A stretch of 64,000 nt of DNA from Malania oleifera. Its lineage: Eukaryota > Streptophyta > Magnoliopsida > Santalales > Ximeniaceae. The stretch covers positions 3,390,001 through 3,454,000 of the forward strand of contig NC_080422.1 in the NCBI RefSeq assembly GCF_029873635.1. Direction: 5' to 3'. How positions within the stretch are numbered: the first letter of the stretch is position 1; each line of letters starts with the position of its first letter. The notes under the pieces were generated by a model, which made no database searches, had not been told where the DNA came from, and worked only from the letters and a program-made list of their open reading frames with translations. Made by a program: the position numbers and the translations under genes. Shown here in pieces: positions 9,780-21,059 of this stretch.

Positions 9780-11140
9780 ATCACATATGGACTTCTTGGA
9801 ACAATTGTGGGTACTTTTGTCTGATCTATTCCTCGAACTCCCAAGATGTCTCTTCTACTGCATGATTCCTCCATAGAACCTTTACCAGCGGAATCTTCTT
9901 ATTACGTAGTTCCTGTTCCTTTCTGTCCAGAATCTGCACTGGTACCTTCTTATAGACTAGCGAATCACTGAGTTCTAACTCACCATAGCTGATAATATGA
10001 GAAGGATTTGGGACGTATTTTCTCAGCATAGATTCATGGAATACGTCGTGCATCTTAGATAGTGTAGGTGGTAAAGCTAGCCAGTAGGCCACCGGCCCCA
10101 CTTTCTCTAAAATTTCAAACAGAGCGATAAACCTAGAGCTAAGTTTACCCTTCCTACCAAACCTCATAACTCCTTTTAATGGAACTATCTTTAAAAATAC
10201 GTGATCACCCACATCGAACTTCAAATTCCTGCAGTGATTGTCGGCATAACTCTTCTGTCGACTCTGAACTGCATTGATTCTATCCCTGATAAGTTGAACT
10301 TTAACATACGCTTGTTGTACCAGCTTTGGCCCCACAACTCGCCGCTCACCCATCTCATCCCAATACAAAGGAGATCGACATCTCCTACCGTACAGTGCTT
10401 CAAATGGTGTCATTCCAATACTAGACTAGTAACTGTTATTATATGCGAACTCTACCAGCGGGATGAACTGAATCCAACTACCCCCAAAATCTAATACACA
10501 TGCTCTGAGCATATCTTCTAGTATCTGTATCGTCCTCTCAGTCTACCCGTCTGACTGAGGATGGAATGTCGTGCTGAAAGATAGCTGAGACCCTAAAGCT
10601 TCCTACAAGCTTCCCCAGAAACGTGACGTGAAATGCAGGTCTCGATCTGACACTATGGATACTGGCACCTTATGAGAACAAACTATCTCCTGGATGTAAA
10701 TCTCTGTCAATCGGCTGAGGGGATAGCTGATCTTGATAGGGAGAAAATGGGCGGTCTTAGTCAACCGGTCTATTATCACCCAAATCACATTCTGGCCATG
10801 CGATGTCGACGGCAGTCCTGAGACGAAGTCCATGGATATATGATCCCACTTCCACTCTGGGATAAATAACGGCTACAACTGACCCACTGGGCTCTGGTGC
10901 TCAGCTTTTACCTGCTAGCACGTCAAGCACTGGGCTATATACTCAGCAATCTCTCTCTTCATACCACTCCACTAATAAAACTCTCGCAGATCCCTGTACA
11001 TTTTTGTACTGCCGAGATGAACTGTATACAAGGATCTATGAGCCTCCTCTAAAATAGTCCTCCTAATGTCAGTATCAGCAGGAACGCATAATCTGGAACA
11101 GAACCATGAAGCTCCATTGTCTGCAATATTGAATTCCTCC
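9780..11140 (-). pseudogene. Integrase with C-terminal chromodomain-like tail (chromovirus pol)
   Basis: The core shows [29 protein letters not shown], then [14 protein letters not shown] and an EALGSQL stretch, supplying the D, D, E residues of the catalytic triad. The 10413-9826 piece continues with TPFEALYGRRCRSPL, a GDHVFLKI module and SKMHDVFHESMLRKY. The tail VPVQILDRKEQELRNKK...VKVLWRNH...EETSWE resembles the chromodomain end of Del/Tekay elements, which is thought to direct insertion into heterochromatin. Stops interrupt the frame, for example before EALG and at the tail. Confidence 0.85.
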
Positions 11141-12547
11141 CTCTAATGACTCTGCACTCTGTCCATTACCTCTACCAATTCTGGATCTTCTTTCTGGGCG
11201 GCTTTAATTCTTTCTTGCAGAGTAGGTTGTACCACTAGGTTGGCGATACATACTAGAGTATTACTCTCTATCAATTCAATGTCGAGTCTCTCTAGATGCA
11301 TCATGATCGAACACTGGATCTCCATAGCTGCCAACGCTGATTCCCTAGACTTCCTGCTCAGTGAATCAGCTACCACGTTTGCTTTCCCTGGGTGGCAACT
11401 GATAGTACAATCAAAATCCTTAATCAACTCTAACCACCTTCTCTACCTCATATTCAATTCCTTCTAAGTGAAGAAATACTTTAAGTTCTTATTATTAGAG
11501 AAAATCTCGCACTGCTCGCCGTACAAGTAATGCCTCCAAATTTTCAATGCGTGTACCACTGCAGCTAACTCGAGATCGTGGGTAGGGTAGTTCTTTTCAT
11601 ATTCTTTCAACTATCTAGATGCATATGCCACTACCCTGCCATGCTGCATCAGTACACAACCAAGTCCCTTCAAAGACGCATCACTGTAGATAGTATAACC
11701 CTCACCCCCATACGGGATGATCAATACAGGCACTGTGACTAACCTCTGCTTTAATTCCTGAAAATTTTGCTCATAACTGTCGTCCCATTCAAATCTGGCA
11801 TTCTTTTTAGTCAGTCGTTTCAGAGGCCCTGATAAAGCTGAGAATCCCTCAACGAAACGACGGTAATAACCAGCTAACCCCAAGAAACTCCTGATCTCCT
11901 GGACGTTTCTTGGTCTAGCCCAATTCACTACCGCCTCAATCTTACTGGGATCTACAGAAATTCCATCTCCTGAGTTAACATGCCCCAAAAACGCAACTTT
12001 CTCTAGCCAGAAGTCACATTTGCTGAACTTGGCATACAACTTCTTTTCCCTAAGCATCTACAAATGTATCTAGTGCTCCTCGAAGCTCCTCGAATAGACC
12101 AGTACATCATCAATAAAAAAAACCACAAACTGATCTAAATATGGATGAAAAATCCTATTCATAAAATCCATAAATATCCCAGGAGCATTCGTTAGACCAA
12201 ATGGCATAACTAGGAATTCGTAATGCCCATACCTAGTCCTAAAAATCGTCTTCAATGCATCTTCTGCTCTCACCTTTACCTGATGGTAGTTTGACCCGAG
12301 GTCGATCTTAGAATATACCTGTGTATCCTGGAGCTGATAAAAAAAATCATCTATACGAGGTAGAGGATACTTATTCTTGATAGTCACTTTATTAATCTCC
12401 CTGAAATTTATACACATCCTCATAGACCTGTCCTTCTTTTTCATAAACAGCATTGGAGCTCCCTACGAAGATACATTAGGTCGTATAAAACCCTTATCAA
12501 GCAAATCCTGTAACTAATCTTTCAGTTTTGCTAACTCTGCTGGCGCC
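11141..12547 (-). pseudogene. Reverse transcriptase and RNase H (chromovirus pol)
   Basis: RT segment 12453-12070: [44 protein letters not shown] and the catalytic FIDDVLVYS (a YxDD box with F in first position). Segment 12057-11611 continues with [34 protein letters not shown], and the RNase H start [16 protein letters not shown]. Segment 11427-11143 carries the end of RNase H and the linker. Stops separate the segments. The N-terminal RT part (RMAPA..LAKLKD) is cut at 12548 by the solo LTR insertion. Confidence 0.9.
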
Positions 12548-13564
12548 ATTCGTGTCACGACCTGCTCATTTTTCCACATATTTTTTTTTATATAATATCA
12601 ATATCACATATCCCATATTCCAGCTCAGCAGGTCACAATCCACCTGGGCCCGTGGGCACCAGGGATACATCATAACACAATCGGAAGCCTAAGCAGCAGG
12701 AAATATATATATTCATAATATTGTAAATACAAAACACCCATCATTTTACAAAAAAATACCAGAGCCACTACAACCACCGTATTTCCATATATACATATAA
12801 AAAATAAGACCTAGGGACATTTCCCACAAAATCTAACTGTCCCTACAAAACTTACCCTTCAAAAAGGGCAGATAGACCGTACTATATCAGCGGGGCTTTT
12901 CCCGCTCTCCTATTCGGGGCTCCTGAAAAGTTAATAAGATTTAGGGGCGGGACACCTCTCAGTAAGGGAAATAAACTAATACTAGTGTGTGACAACATGA
13001 GTATTCTGTGTTCAACATATATCATACATAACATGTTCAGTACTGTTTATCAAATCTGGGAAAACATACATATTCCATCAAAACATGGCAGAACATACTG
13101 CATTTTTTATAATCATATTTCATCTCATATAATAATAATAATATAAAACATTCCTGGTAGGTTAGCTGGCCGTTGTCATGTATTACCCCCACATGACTGG
13201 GTTGTGTGGCCCAAAGGCGGGACCTGACAATGGTTGGCCAACCACTGCCAAGTCAAATAGTAGTCTGTAGGTCTGATGGGTCTACCCAGACTGGTCCGTA
13301 CACTAGGGGTGATAACAGCACACTTCTTGAAAATAACCACATCGACCATCCAATCTCACACCACTCCGTACAGCGGCGTTAACACAAATATCATGATCAC
13401 GAAGACCATGGACACATAGCAACGGCACCGTGCAAGTGCTAGCCTAGACCAAGCCAACCAGGTTCTGATATCATATACATATACTAAAATTGTGATACAT
13501 GGATAACTCATATCATTAATTATCAAATCATTCATATCATTTTTCACATATACATATATCATGA

Positions 13565-13820
13565 AAATCATCGGCCCGTACGCTAGTATTTCACATTTTA
13601 TCATAGCTCGGCTCGTATGCCGGTAAATCACATAGCACAGCCCGTATGCTGAAAAATCACATAGCTCGGCTCGTACGCCGGCAAATCACATAGCACAGCC
13701 CGCACTCTGGCAAATCTCATCCACATAGCACGGCTCGTATGCCGGCAAACATATCCACATAGCACGACCCGTACGCCGGCAGACATATCCACATAGCACG
13801 ACCCATACGCCGGCAAATCA

Positions 13821-13882
<62 letters not shown>

Positions 13883-13910
13883 AATATCTCGGCCCGTACG
13901 CCGGTTTTCC
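13565..13910. repeat. Imperfect tandem repeats of about 32 bp plus a (CA)n(TA)n tract in the solo LTR
   Basis: Units of the form cacatagcacggcccgtacgccggcaaa recur about eight times. They are interrupted by a CA then TA microsatellite at about 13820-13882. The position and GC-rich core (cggcccgtacgccgg) correspond to the 28-bp cggcctcgcgccga repeats of the other chromovirus LTRs, so this is a shared but fast-diverging LTR feature. Confidence 0.85.
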
Positions 13911-14562
13911 ATCATAGAAATTCAAATCATCCCCATTCCCAGAAAACAATATTTCACAACATTTTTATACTTATGCCACACTGAACAAATTTTCCACGTA
14001 TTCAACATATCATTATTTAAACAGTATTTTCCAAATATAAATCATATATATAAATATATTTATTTTTCCTGAAACCAGATGTTACATATATATACATGCA
14101 TTTTTTCAAAACAAAACTAGTTTAATTTATCTTCTTACCTGATTCCTGAAAAGCCCCTAATAAAATCTTCCCTGTACCCATAGGATTCTCAACTCAACAT
14201 CCTAAAAATGAAAACTCGCAGAATTAAAATTCAGTATTTTCACATGCATATCACTTTCTTCAATTGTCAAAAATCCGAATATTGAATATAAAGTCTTACC
14301 TCAACTTAGGAATGATTTCCAACTTCCAAATCAACACCCGTGGAAACGAAAACTCTCAGTATTAAACTTTAATATTTCAACGTGTATAACACTTTTCTCA
14401 ACTGTCACAACTTCAAATTTGGCTTAAAAAGCCTTACCTCAACTTAGGGATGATTTCCAAATTGCTTTCTCCAATGATCCACTCCTGCAGATTTGCAAAG
14501 AACTTCGCTAGGAGCGTCGTGGTGGTTTCGGTTTATCGATCCCGTGTAAAACTGGCCCGAAA

Positions 14563-14591
14563 TTGAAGAGAGAGAGAAAGAGAGAGAGAGA

Positions 14592-14650
<59 letters not shown>
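14563..14650. repeat. (GA)n microsatellite in the solo LTR
   Basis: About 40 GA units with two small interruptions. On the minus strand it is a CT tract just downstream of the AT-rich, TATA-bearing start of the LTR. A short plus-strand frame through it is an artefact. Confidence 0.9.
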
Positions 14651-14652
<2 letters not shown>

Positions 14653-14999
14653 CACTGGCGCAGGAAAGGAATCCAATTCAAATTGGATTTGATGAATTTG
14701 AAACAAAGCTTATTGGAGAAGCTTTACTTTAAGATAACTTACATATATTTTATATATATATATCATTATTACTTTTAACTTATATGTATTACATAAATAT
14801 CCTAATAACTTATTTTTATATATATATATATTTCCTTATCACACTATTCATTTTACTTGTTAATTTAATTAATTTATTTTATTATTATTATTATTTTATT
14901 TTATTTTTAAATTTTATTTTTCCCGGTTACTATAATTCGGTACGATGCTTTAGAGATCGGCGTTGTACTTGGAAGTAGATCAATAGGGAAATCTACCTC

Positions 15000-15615
15000 A
15001 CGATCAGGCGACAAACCTGGTAATTCATCTGGGAACACATCTGTAAATTATTTTACCACAAGCGTATTGATAAGTTTCAATTCATTTTCTGACATTTCCT
15101 TCATAAAAGTCACAAATCCCAGACAACCACTCTGGAGTAGCCTCCTTGCCTGAACAGTTGAGACCATCTGAGGTAACGATTGCACTTGCGACAATGTAAA
15201 TTTGAATTCTGGTTTCCCTAGGGGTTCTGAATATCACTTCTCTAGCATGACAATCTATAATGGCAAAATTAGCTGCTAGCCAATCCATGCCGAAGATGAT
15301 GTCAAACACGTGCATATCCAACACCACCAAATCAGCAGATAAAATTTTTCCCTGAACATCAACTGGACAACCATGAAGCATCCTACTATATCTCACCGCT
15401 GACCCGGTCGGTGTAGCCATTAATAACCTGACATCTAATGATTGTGTTTCAACCCCACATAATTTAACACACCTCAAGAACATAAACGAATGTGTGGCAC
15501 CAGAATCAAAAAGTGCAATAACTTTAAATGAAAACATATTAACCGTACCTATCACCACGTCGCCTGCTGCCTCAGCATCACCCGGCGTCAGAGCAAAGAC
15601 CCTGGCCGGGGCCAT
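15000..15615 (-). pseudogene. Aspartic protease region (chromovirus)
   Basis: The open frame 15615-15082 contains the retropepsin motif ALFDSGATHSF, then LLMATPTGSAVRYSR and the second conserved stretch DIIFGMDWLAANFAIIDC. The enzyme would cleave the Gag-Pol polyprotein. Left of it, 15060-15000 reads DVFPDELPGLSPDREV, the linker into RT. That linker stops at the solo LTR, which separates protease from RT. Confidence 0.85.
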
Positions 15616-16720
15616 ATTCCGCTGTTGGCCTCCACGTGGTGCCTAGTAGCCTCCTCGAGCAGGTCTAGGAGTAGGAGCAGCACCAATCTGTGTCGAACAC
15701 TCCCTCATCATATGTCCTAGCTCCCCGCACTTGTAGCAGACACCTCTCTTGGCATGACACTCCCCCAGGTGTCTCTTTCCGCAAGATGGGCAAGTTAGAG
15801 ATGGCTGCACACCCTGGAAACCACGATTCGTGTCTCTTTCCGCAAGATGGGCAAGCTAGAGATGGCTGCACACCCTGGAAACCGCGATTCCTGGTCTCCC
15901 GTCTCCGGTCTCTATAATAGCCACCTCTCTTTCATGAAGCACGGTCGACTCACTGCTGGGAATCGGAAGGTGCTAATCTCTTCTTCTGTCTTTGTTCCTC
16001 GGCCTCCAATCGATCACCCATTTATGCTATAGTGGCTTGGTCAACCAGCTCAGCGAAGTTCTGCAACTTTAGTATCTATACCTGCTTGTATATTTCTCTC
16101 CTTAGGCCTCTCTCAAACTGTCGTACCTTCTTTGCTTCATCTGGTATAATGTATGGGGCGAAGCGAGATAATTCGATAGACCTCGCCACGTACTGTTGTA
16201 TGGTCTACTGTCCCTGCTTCAGATTCAGGAACTCCTCAATCTTAGCCTCCCTGGATGAGGCTGGAAAATACCCGTCGAAGAATATTTCTTTAAACCGCTC
16301 CCACGTCATCTCCATAGGTACAATCCTCTACTGCTCTAATAATCTCACCGCCAACCACCATCTCTCGGCCTCTCTAGTCAGTTTATATGTGGCAAATAGT
16401 ACCCTCTACTCTTCCGAACACTGCAGTACTGCAAACACTTTCTCTATCTCCTGGACCCAGCTTTCAACGACTGTAGGATCTATCCCTCCTGAGAAAGTCG
16501 GAGGACTCATCTTAATAAACTTCTCGATCGAGCTATCATGGCCAACAGACGGACCACCCTACTTTCTCGAACTTCTGGAAATCTCAGCCATGACTTGCTA
16601 TGCTACGCTGCGTAAAACGGCATCTAAATCACTACCTGCAGCGCCTGAGGGTCCAGCACCCTCACTTCCACTAGCGTGGGCACTATTACCACCAGGGTCT
16701 ATCCTGAAAAATAAGTAACT
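15616..16720 (-). pseudogene. Gag (capsid and zinc knuckle) of the chromovirus
   Basis: Minus-strand reading gives the gag-family pattern: KFIKMSPPTFSGGIDPTVVE, WVQEIEKVFAVLQCSEE, EAERWW-type helix, [17 protein letters not shown], then QQYVARSIELSRFAPYI. Near 15700-15790 it carries a CCHC knuckle (CYKCGELGHMMREC) preceded by a second Cys-rich unit (CPSCGKRHLGEC). Several codons are TAG where family consensus expects CAG or a related codon (16408-16406, 16330-16328, 16207-16205). A 61-bp tandem duplication shifts the frame. The plus-strand open frame over the same bases is a shadow. Confidence 0.8.
15769..15890. repeat. 61-bp tandem duplication inside gag
   Basis: gtgtctctttccgcaagatg... begins at 15769 and again at 15830, with near-perfect identity over 61 bp. 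Because 61 is not a multiple of three, the duplication breaks gag upstream of the zinc knuckle. The few mismatches indicate a recent event relative to the decay of the element. Confidence 0.95.
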
Positions 16721-17000
16721 TAACTCAGAACCCCCTACACTATACATACCATCCAACTCATATAATATATTCTCCTAATTAATTCGTCACTCCTGACCTT
16801 AATTCAAGGTTCAATTCTGTAACCTAGATACCCAACCCGACGATAGTTTACCATGAATTTCCTAAAATCGTCACCCCAGGAAAATCACACAAACCACCAC
16901 GAAAGTCCTACATCTAGACTACAAAACTAGACCTCAAATTCTTTTATCTTATACTCTAGTATTATTACTGCAGCACTCTAGAGTCTACAGAACCTAGTAT
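16721..17000. other. Untranslated leader between PBS and gag
   Basis: This non-coding sequence includes the motif ttctgtagactctag (minus strand) just after the PBS. The corresponding region of the other LTR element (22976-23060) has a similar ggttctgtagact motif, so the leaders are related. Confidence 0.5.
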
Positions 17001-17017
17001 CCTAGGCTCTGATACCA
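17001..17017 (-). other. Primer binding site, tRNA-iMet type
   Basis: On the minus strand the sequence tggtatcagagcctagg starts three bases after the 5' LTR end. TGGTATCAGAGC is complementary to the 3' end of plant initiator tRNA-Met, the usual primer of chromoviruses. This fixes the element's orientation. Confidence 0.92.
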
Positions 17018-17918
17018 AACTGTAAGGACCTCAAAAATCTTAATATAAAATGAAACATAATAAATAGAAAAGTCAACCCGAACCCGTGGGTAAGGGGGAG
17101 CCTATCAATCACAGCGGAAACCTAAGCAGTAGTAAGTATAAAATTACAACCATCCAACCATAAAACATAATACCAGAGTTTACTGCATCATCAAAATACT
17201 GTATTTATATACAACCTCCAAAAAGTCAAAATAACACTAGGATCATACAATAAAAATCTCCTGATCCTTGATCAATGTTTACCCTTATAGTAGGGAAGCT
17301 CAATTCACTCAACGGCGGCCTTGACCCGTCGGTCTCTCTAGGTTTCCTGAAAATTATTTAATGTTCGACGGTAAGACACATCTCAGTAAGGGAAAATAAA
17401 CTAAATATAGCTGTGTGGCAACATACATATTTATTGCACGTATACATACTTAGTACATTTCATATATCTAAAAACATACATCATAACATGGTGGAATAAT
17501 CATATACTTTCATATTTTCTAATAATTCATACTGATCATGAAATGTCTGTTATAGCTAATAATACTGAAAGCATACCCAGGATGAATAGCTAGCTGATGT
17601 CATGTATTACCCCCTATGAAGGGTTGTGCAGCCCAAAGGCGGGATCCGACAATGGCTGGCCGACCACTACCAAGTCAAAAATATCTGTAAGTATGATGGG
17701 CCCGCCACACCTTGGTCCGGACTGTCAGGTAGACGTCCACACTCTGTTGAAAGCAACATCGACTATCCATCTCCCACGCCCTCGTGGGGTGGTTAGCACC
17801 AATCTGATAATAGATATCTGATCTATAAGTTATGGTACCGAGCTCCTAAACTGAATTAAACTAACATTCGGGTTTTGATAACATATAATACATAATAATA
17901 TAGCATCTTTCATAATTT

Positions 17919-18110
17919 CATAAATACGGCCTCGCACCGAACATTTCATAAATACGGTCTCGTGCTGATCGTTTCATAAATACGGCCTCGTGCCGAACAT
18001 TTCATAAATACGACCTCGTGCCGAAATCATACATAAATACGGCCTTGCGCCGAAATCATACATAAATTCGGGCTCGCACTGAAACCATTTCATACACATA
18101 TACGTCCTCG
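17919..18110. repeat. 28 to 30-bp repeats inside the 5' LTR, seven copies
   Basis: Unit starts lie at 17919, 17947, 17975, 18003, 18032, 18061 and 18091, each with cataaatacggcctcg-like words. The GC-rich cores contain many CG sites in an otherwise AT-rich LTR, so they could be methylation targets (inference). Confidence 0.9.
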
Positions 18111-18864
18111 TGCTGAAATCATTTCATGTATGTATATCATTCTAAAAATAATCAATTTATCATATATTTTCAACATCATAATGTACTGTATTCTTTTATA
18201 ATTTCTCAAAACATACTTCATTCATATCATTGTCATATCATGATATTTTTCCATGTAAAATAATATTCATGCCACATATTTTCTGTATAAAACCATACAT
18301 TGTATTCTAAAAATCATAATTTCTGACATCTCATACATATATACACATTTCAACATAATAGCAGTATTTTCCCAAATGTGCATTTCCTTCGTAATATACA
18401 GATATAATACGTGCTTTCCTGAAAATAACTTTTCTCATAAATAATAATAATTTGCATGAAAAATAACTGCTTTAGTTTATTCCCTTACCTGACTACTGAG
18501 AAAAGCCCGTATAAATTCTAGTCTCACACCCCTAAGATTTCTTGATCAATACCCTGAAAATGAAAACTTTCAGTACTAAACTTCAGTATTTTCACGTGTA
18601 TATCATTTTCTATAACTACTGTAAGACCAAATTTGGCTTAAAAAGTCTTACCTCAATTTAAGGATGAATTTCAACGGAGTTCCACCGACGATCCGCTCCG
18701 GCAGATATGCAGAGAACTTCTCCAGAAGCGTCGTGGTGGCATCAGATCGTCGATCTGGCGAATATTCAGCCTGAAATCGAAGGGAGAAGAGAAGGGAGCT
18801 AAAGGGAGAAAGAGAGAGAGAGTGAAAGATTTCTTAATTTTGAAGTTTAAATCCGGGTTTTTGA

Positions 18865-18873
18865 TATTTATAG
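18865..18873 (-). promoter_or_regulatory. Probable TATA box of the chromovirus promoter
   Basis: On the minus strand ctataaata lies upstream of a CT-rich stretch (GA tract about 18800-18826 on plus), which would be the transcript start region. It lies inside the 704 bp missing from the 3' LTR, so only the 5' LTR kept this promoter. Confidence 0.5.
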
Positions 18874-19229
18874 GACTGGATTCGTCGACAAGACATGTCA
18901 CCTCGTCAACGAGTCTTGTAGAAAGTTCGTGGACGAACCTGTGCCTTCGTCAATGAATTTCAGACTTCCTCAAAACCCTCTCTTGGTATCTTCTCATCGA
19001 TGAATCTTGTCTTCATCGACGAGGTCCTCTTATAACCTCGTCGACAAATCCCCTGTGTTCGTTGACGAGGCCCTGATAATTTTCCTCGGCTATTCCTTCC
19101 AAAATGCAATGTCGTCGACTTCCTCCTTCTATTATTATTTTCATTTCCCCTCCTCTTTATTATTTAAATCCCATTATTATTCGGGTTGTCACACGCTGGC
19201 TTTTGAAGCCTTTTAACTCAATTGTACAA

Positions 19230-20470
19230 CTTATGCAAGGAAATTTTAAGAGTAGTACTTTTTCAACATATCAGAGTTCCATGTGTTTTTTATCTCCCTT
19301 CCCCCTAAGTTCTCTAAGGTGTATGTCCCTGGCTTGATTTCTATTGCCACTCGGTATGGTCCCTCCTAATTCAACTTCAGCTTGTTCTCTCCAGGCTTTG
19401 TTGGGTTGGTTTGCATCTTCCTGAGGACTAATTCTCCTGGGTGGAATGTTCGCGCTCTAACACGAGTGTTGTAGTACCTGGCCACTTTTTGTTGGTATGC
19501 GGCAATTCTCATATGTGCTTGTTCTTGTCTCTCCTTTAGGAAGTCTAATTCCATGCTTAGTTTTTCACTGTTGTTCTTTTCGTCAAAATGTTTCCTCCAC
19601 CATGAAGGGATTCCGACCTCAGTAAAAATGACTGCCTCTACTCCGAAAGTGAGTATGAATAGGGTTTCACTTGTTGCTGCTCGTTGGGTCTTGTGGTAAG
19701 CCCAGATTATGAATGGGAGATCTTCCACCCATCTGCCTTGTGAAATTCCAAGCCACATTCTCAAGTTGTGTAGTATCGTACGCTTCATGTTCTCCACCTG
19801 GCCATTGCCCTAGGGATGTGCAACTGATGCGAATAGAAGTTTTATGGACAGGTCGACGCAAATTTTCTTGAAAAGCTCATTGTCGAACTGTCTCCCGTGG
19901 TCCTTGACTATGGCCCACAGGATTCTGAACCTGCAAACAATCGAAGCTCATATGAATCGGGTGATGTTCCATTATGTTATATGAGCCAGGGCTTCTACTT
20001 CTATCCATTTGGTGAAGTAGTCAATCGCCACCAACAAAAACTTCCTTTGTCCCATCGCTTGAGGCAGCAATCCTAAGATATCCAGTCCCCATTGGGCGAA
20101 GGGACAAGGACTGATCAAGGGGGAGAGAAGGTTGGATGGCATGTGTGGCATTTTCATGCATTGCTGGCACCTGTCGCACCATTTGACTATTTCGATTGCA
20201 TCTTTCCTTATTGTGGGCCAGTAGAACCCTTGTCGTAGGGCCTTGTGGGCTAAGGCTCTACTGGCCAAGTGATGTATGCATATTCCTTCATGAATTTACC
20301 TTAGCACATATTCTCCCTCTTCGAGACTTAGGCACCGTAGGTATAGTATTGTCAAGGATCGCCTTTACAACTCTTTGTCTATGAGCGTATACTTTGCTGC
20401 CCTCATCCTTACCTTTATAGACTGTTTCTTATCCTTTAGTAAGGATCTATCGCGAAGGTACTGCATCAAA
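19230..20470 (-). pseudogene. Integrase of the Tat element
   Basis: Fragment 20268-19972: LAHKALRQGFYWPTIRKDA, the zinc-binding CDRCQQC, then WGLDILGLLPQA and DYFTKWIEVEA, holding the first catalytic Asp. Next comes IVKDHGRQFDN (second Asp) near 19900 and GNGQVENMKRTI (Glu) near 19800. Fragment 19797-19366 completes the core (PFIIWAYHKTQRAA) and C-terminal module (RTFHPGELVLRKM, GENKLKLN). A stop directly follows KLN at the expected NWEGPY. It ends near 19230, next to the nested insertion site, and runs tail-to-tail with the antisense extra ORF. Confidence 0.85.
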
Positions 20471-20478
20471 GGGGTTCT

Positions 20479-21050
20479 TCAATCCCCTTCGTTAACTTCA
20501 ACTACCACCAGCTTGACACTGACCTCCTCGTAAGAGGGTTTTCCGACTCGCCCAAAATAGATTGCGTTCTTCCAGTCTGGTTTTGTAGTTGAAGCTAATC
20601 TTGCCAGCGCATTAACCTTTGCGTTCTCCATTAGTGGCATGCACTCTGTCTCAAATTGAGCGAACGCCTTGATGTGTTCTTGGGCTTTGGTTAGGTATTT
20701 CTTCATTTTCTGATCCTTAGCCTCAAACTCTACCTTCACCTGTTCCACCACTAGTTAGGAATCGCTTGTTACATAAATTCATGCTACCCCAAGTGCCTCC
20801 GCCAAGTGCAGCCCTACTAGCAGGGCTTCATATTTGGCATCATTGTTGGCCGTCGCAAACTCTAACTCCAGTGCGTATAATGTCTCCGAATCGTCTAGTG
20901 TCGCGAGGATTAGTCCTGTTCCTCCTCCGGCTACATCAGACGACCTGTCCACATGTAACACCCACACCTTTGAGTTCTCTATTGTTTTGTAGGATTGTTC
21001 TACCATGAAGTCAGCCAGTACCTGAGCTTTGATGGCAGGCTTGGGCTGGT
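20479..21050 (-). pseudogene. Second (archaeal-type) RNase H of the Tat element
   Basis: Fragment 21006-20779 reads VWVLHVDRSSDVAGGGTGLI, then LEFATANNDAKYEALLVGLH: Asp, Glu and further acidic residues in a type I RNase H fold. Fragment 20751-20479 continues with the C-terminal part (LTKAQEHIKAFAQFE, NAKVNALARLAST). A second RNase H between RT/RH and integrase is typical of Tat elements. Confidence 0.8.
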
Positions 21051-21059
21051 ATTGTATAT

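Larger units (their letters stand above)
12553..14934 (-). mobile_element. Solo LTR of a related chromovirus, inserted in pol
   Basis: The 2382-bp unit is flanked by the perfect 5-bp duplication attcg (12548-12552 and 14935-14939). It interrupts the pol reading SKASYR|MAPA. The plus-strand start is tgtcacgacc. The other end, ggttactata, has the expected final ca mutated to ta. Internal organisation (repeats, cttacct boxes, GA tract, AT-rich end) parallels the LTRs at 8119 and 17021. A solo LTR arises by recombination between the two LTRs of a full element. Confidence 0.9.
8119..19193 (-). mobile_element. Complete Ty3/gypsy chromovirus (Del/Tekay-like), nested in the Tat element
   Basis: Two LTRs bracket the element, with termini TGT...ACA. 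The 5-bp target duplication cgctg lies at 8114-8118 and 19194-19198. On the minus strand the order is 5' LTR (19193-17021), iMet-type PBS (17017-17001), gag, protease, RT, RNase H, integrase with a chromodomain-like tail, PPT (9539-9527), 3' LTR (9526-8119). Its pol is itself interrupted by the solo LTR 12553-14934. It carries many in-frame stops, so it is immobile. The full size of 11.1 kb falls to about 8.7 kb without the solo LTR. Confidence 0.92.
17021..19193 (-). mobile_element. 5' LTR of the chromovirus (full length)
   Basis: At 2173 bp this is the intact member of the LTR pair. It begins on the minus strand with TGTGACAACC and ends CCTTACA, next to the PBS. It contains the segment 18421-19124 that the 3' LTR has lost, and seven 28-bp repeats. 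Confidence 0.93.

Noticed and set aside
16032-16718. 228-codon plus-strand open frame
   Set aside because: It is the shadow of gag, which is clearly readable on the minus strand with conserved gag motifs.
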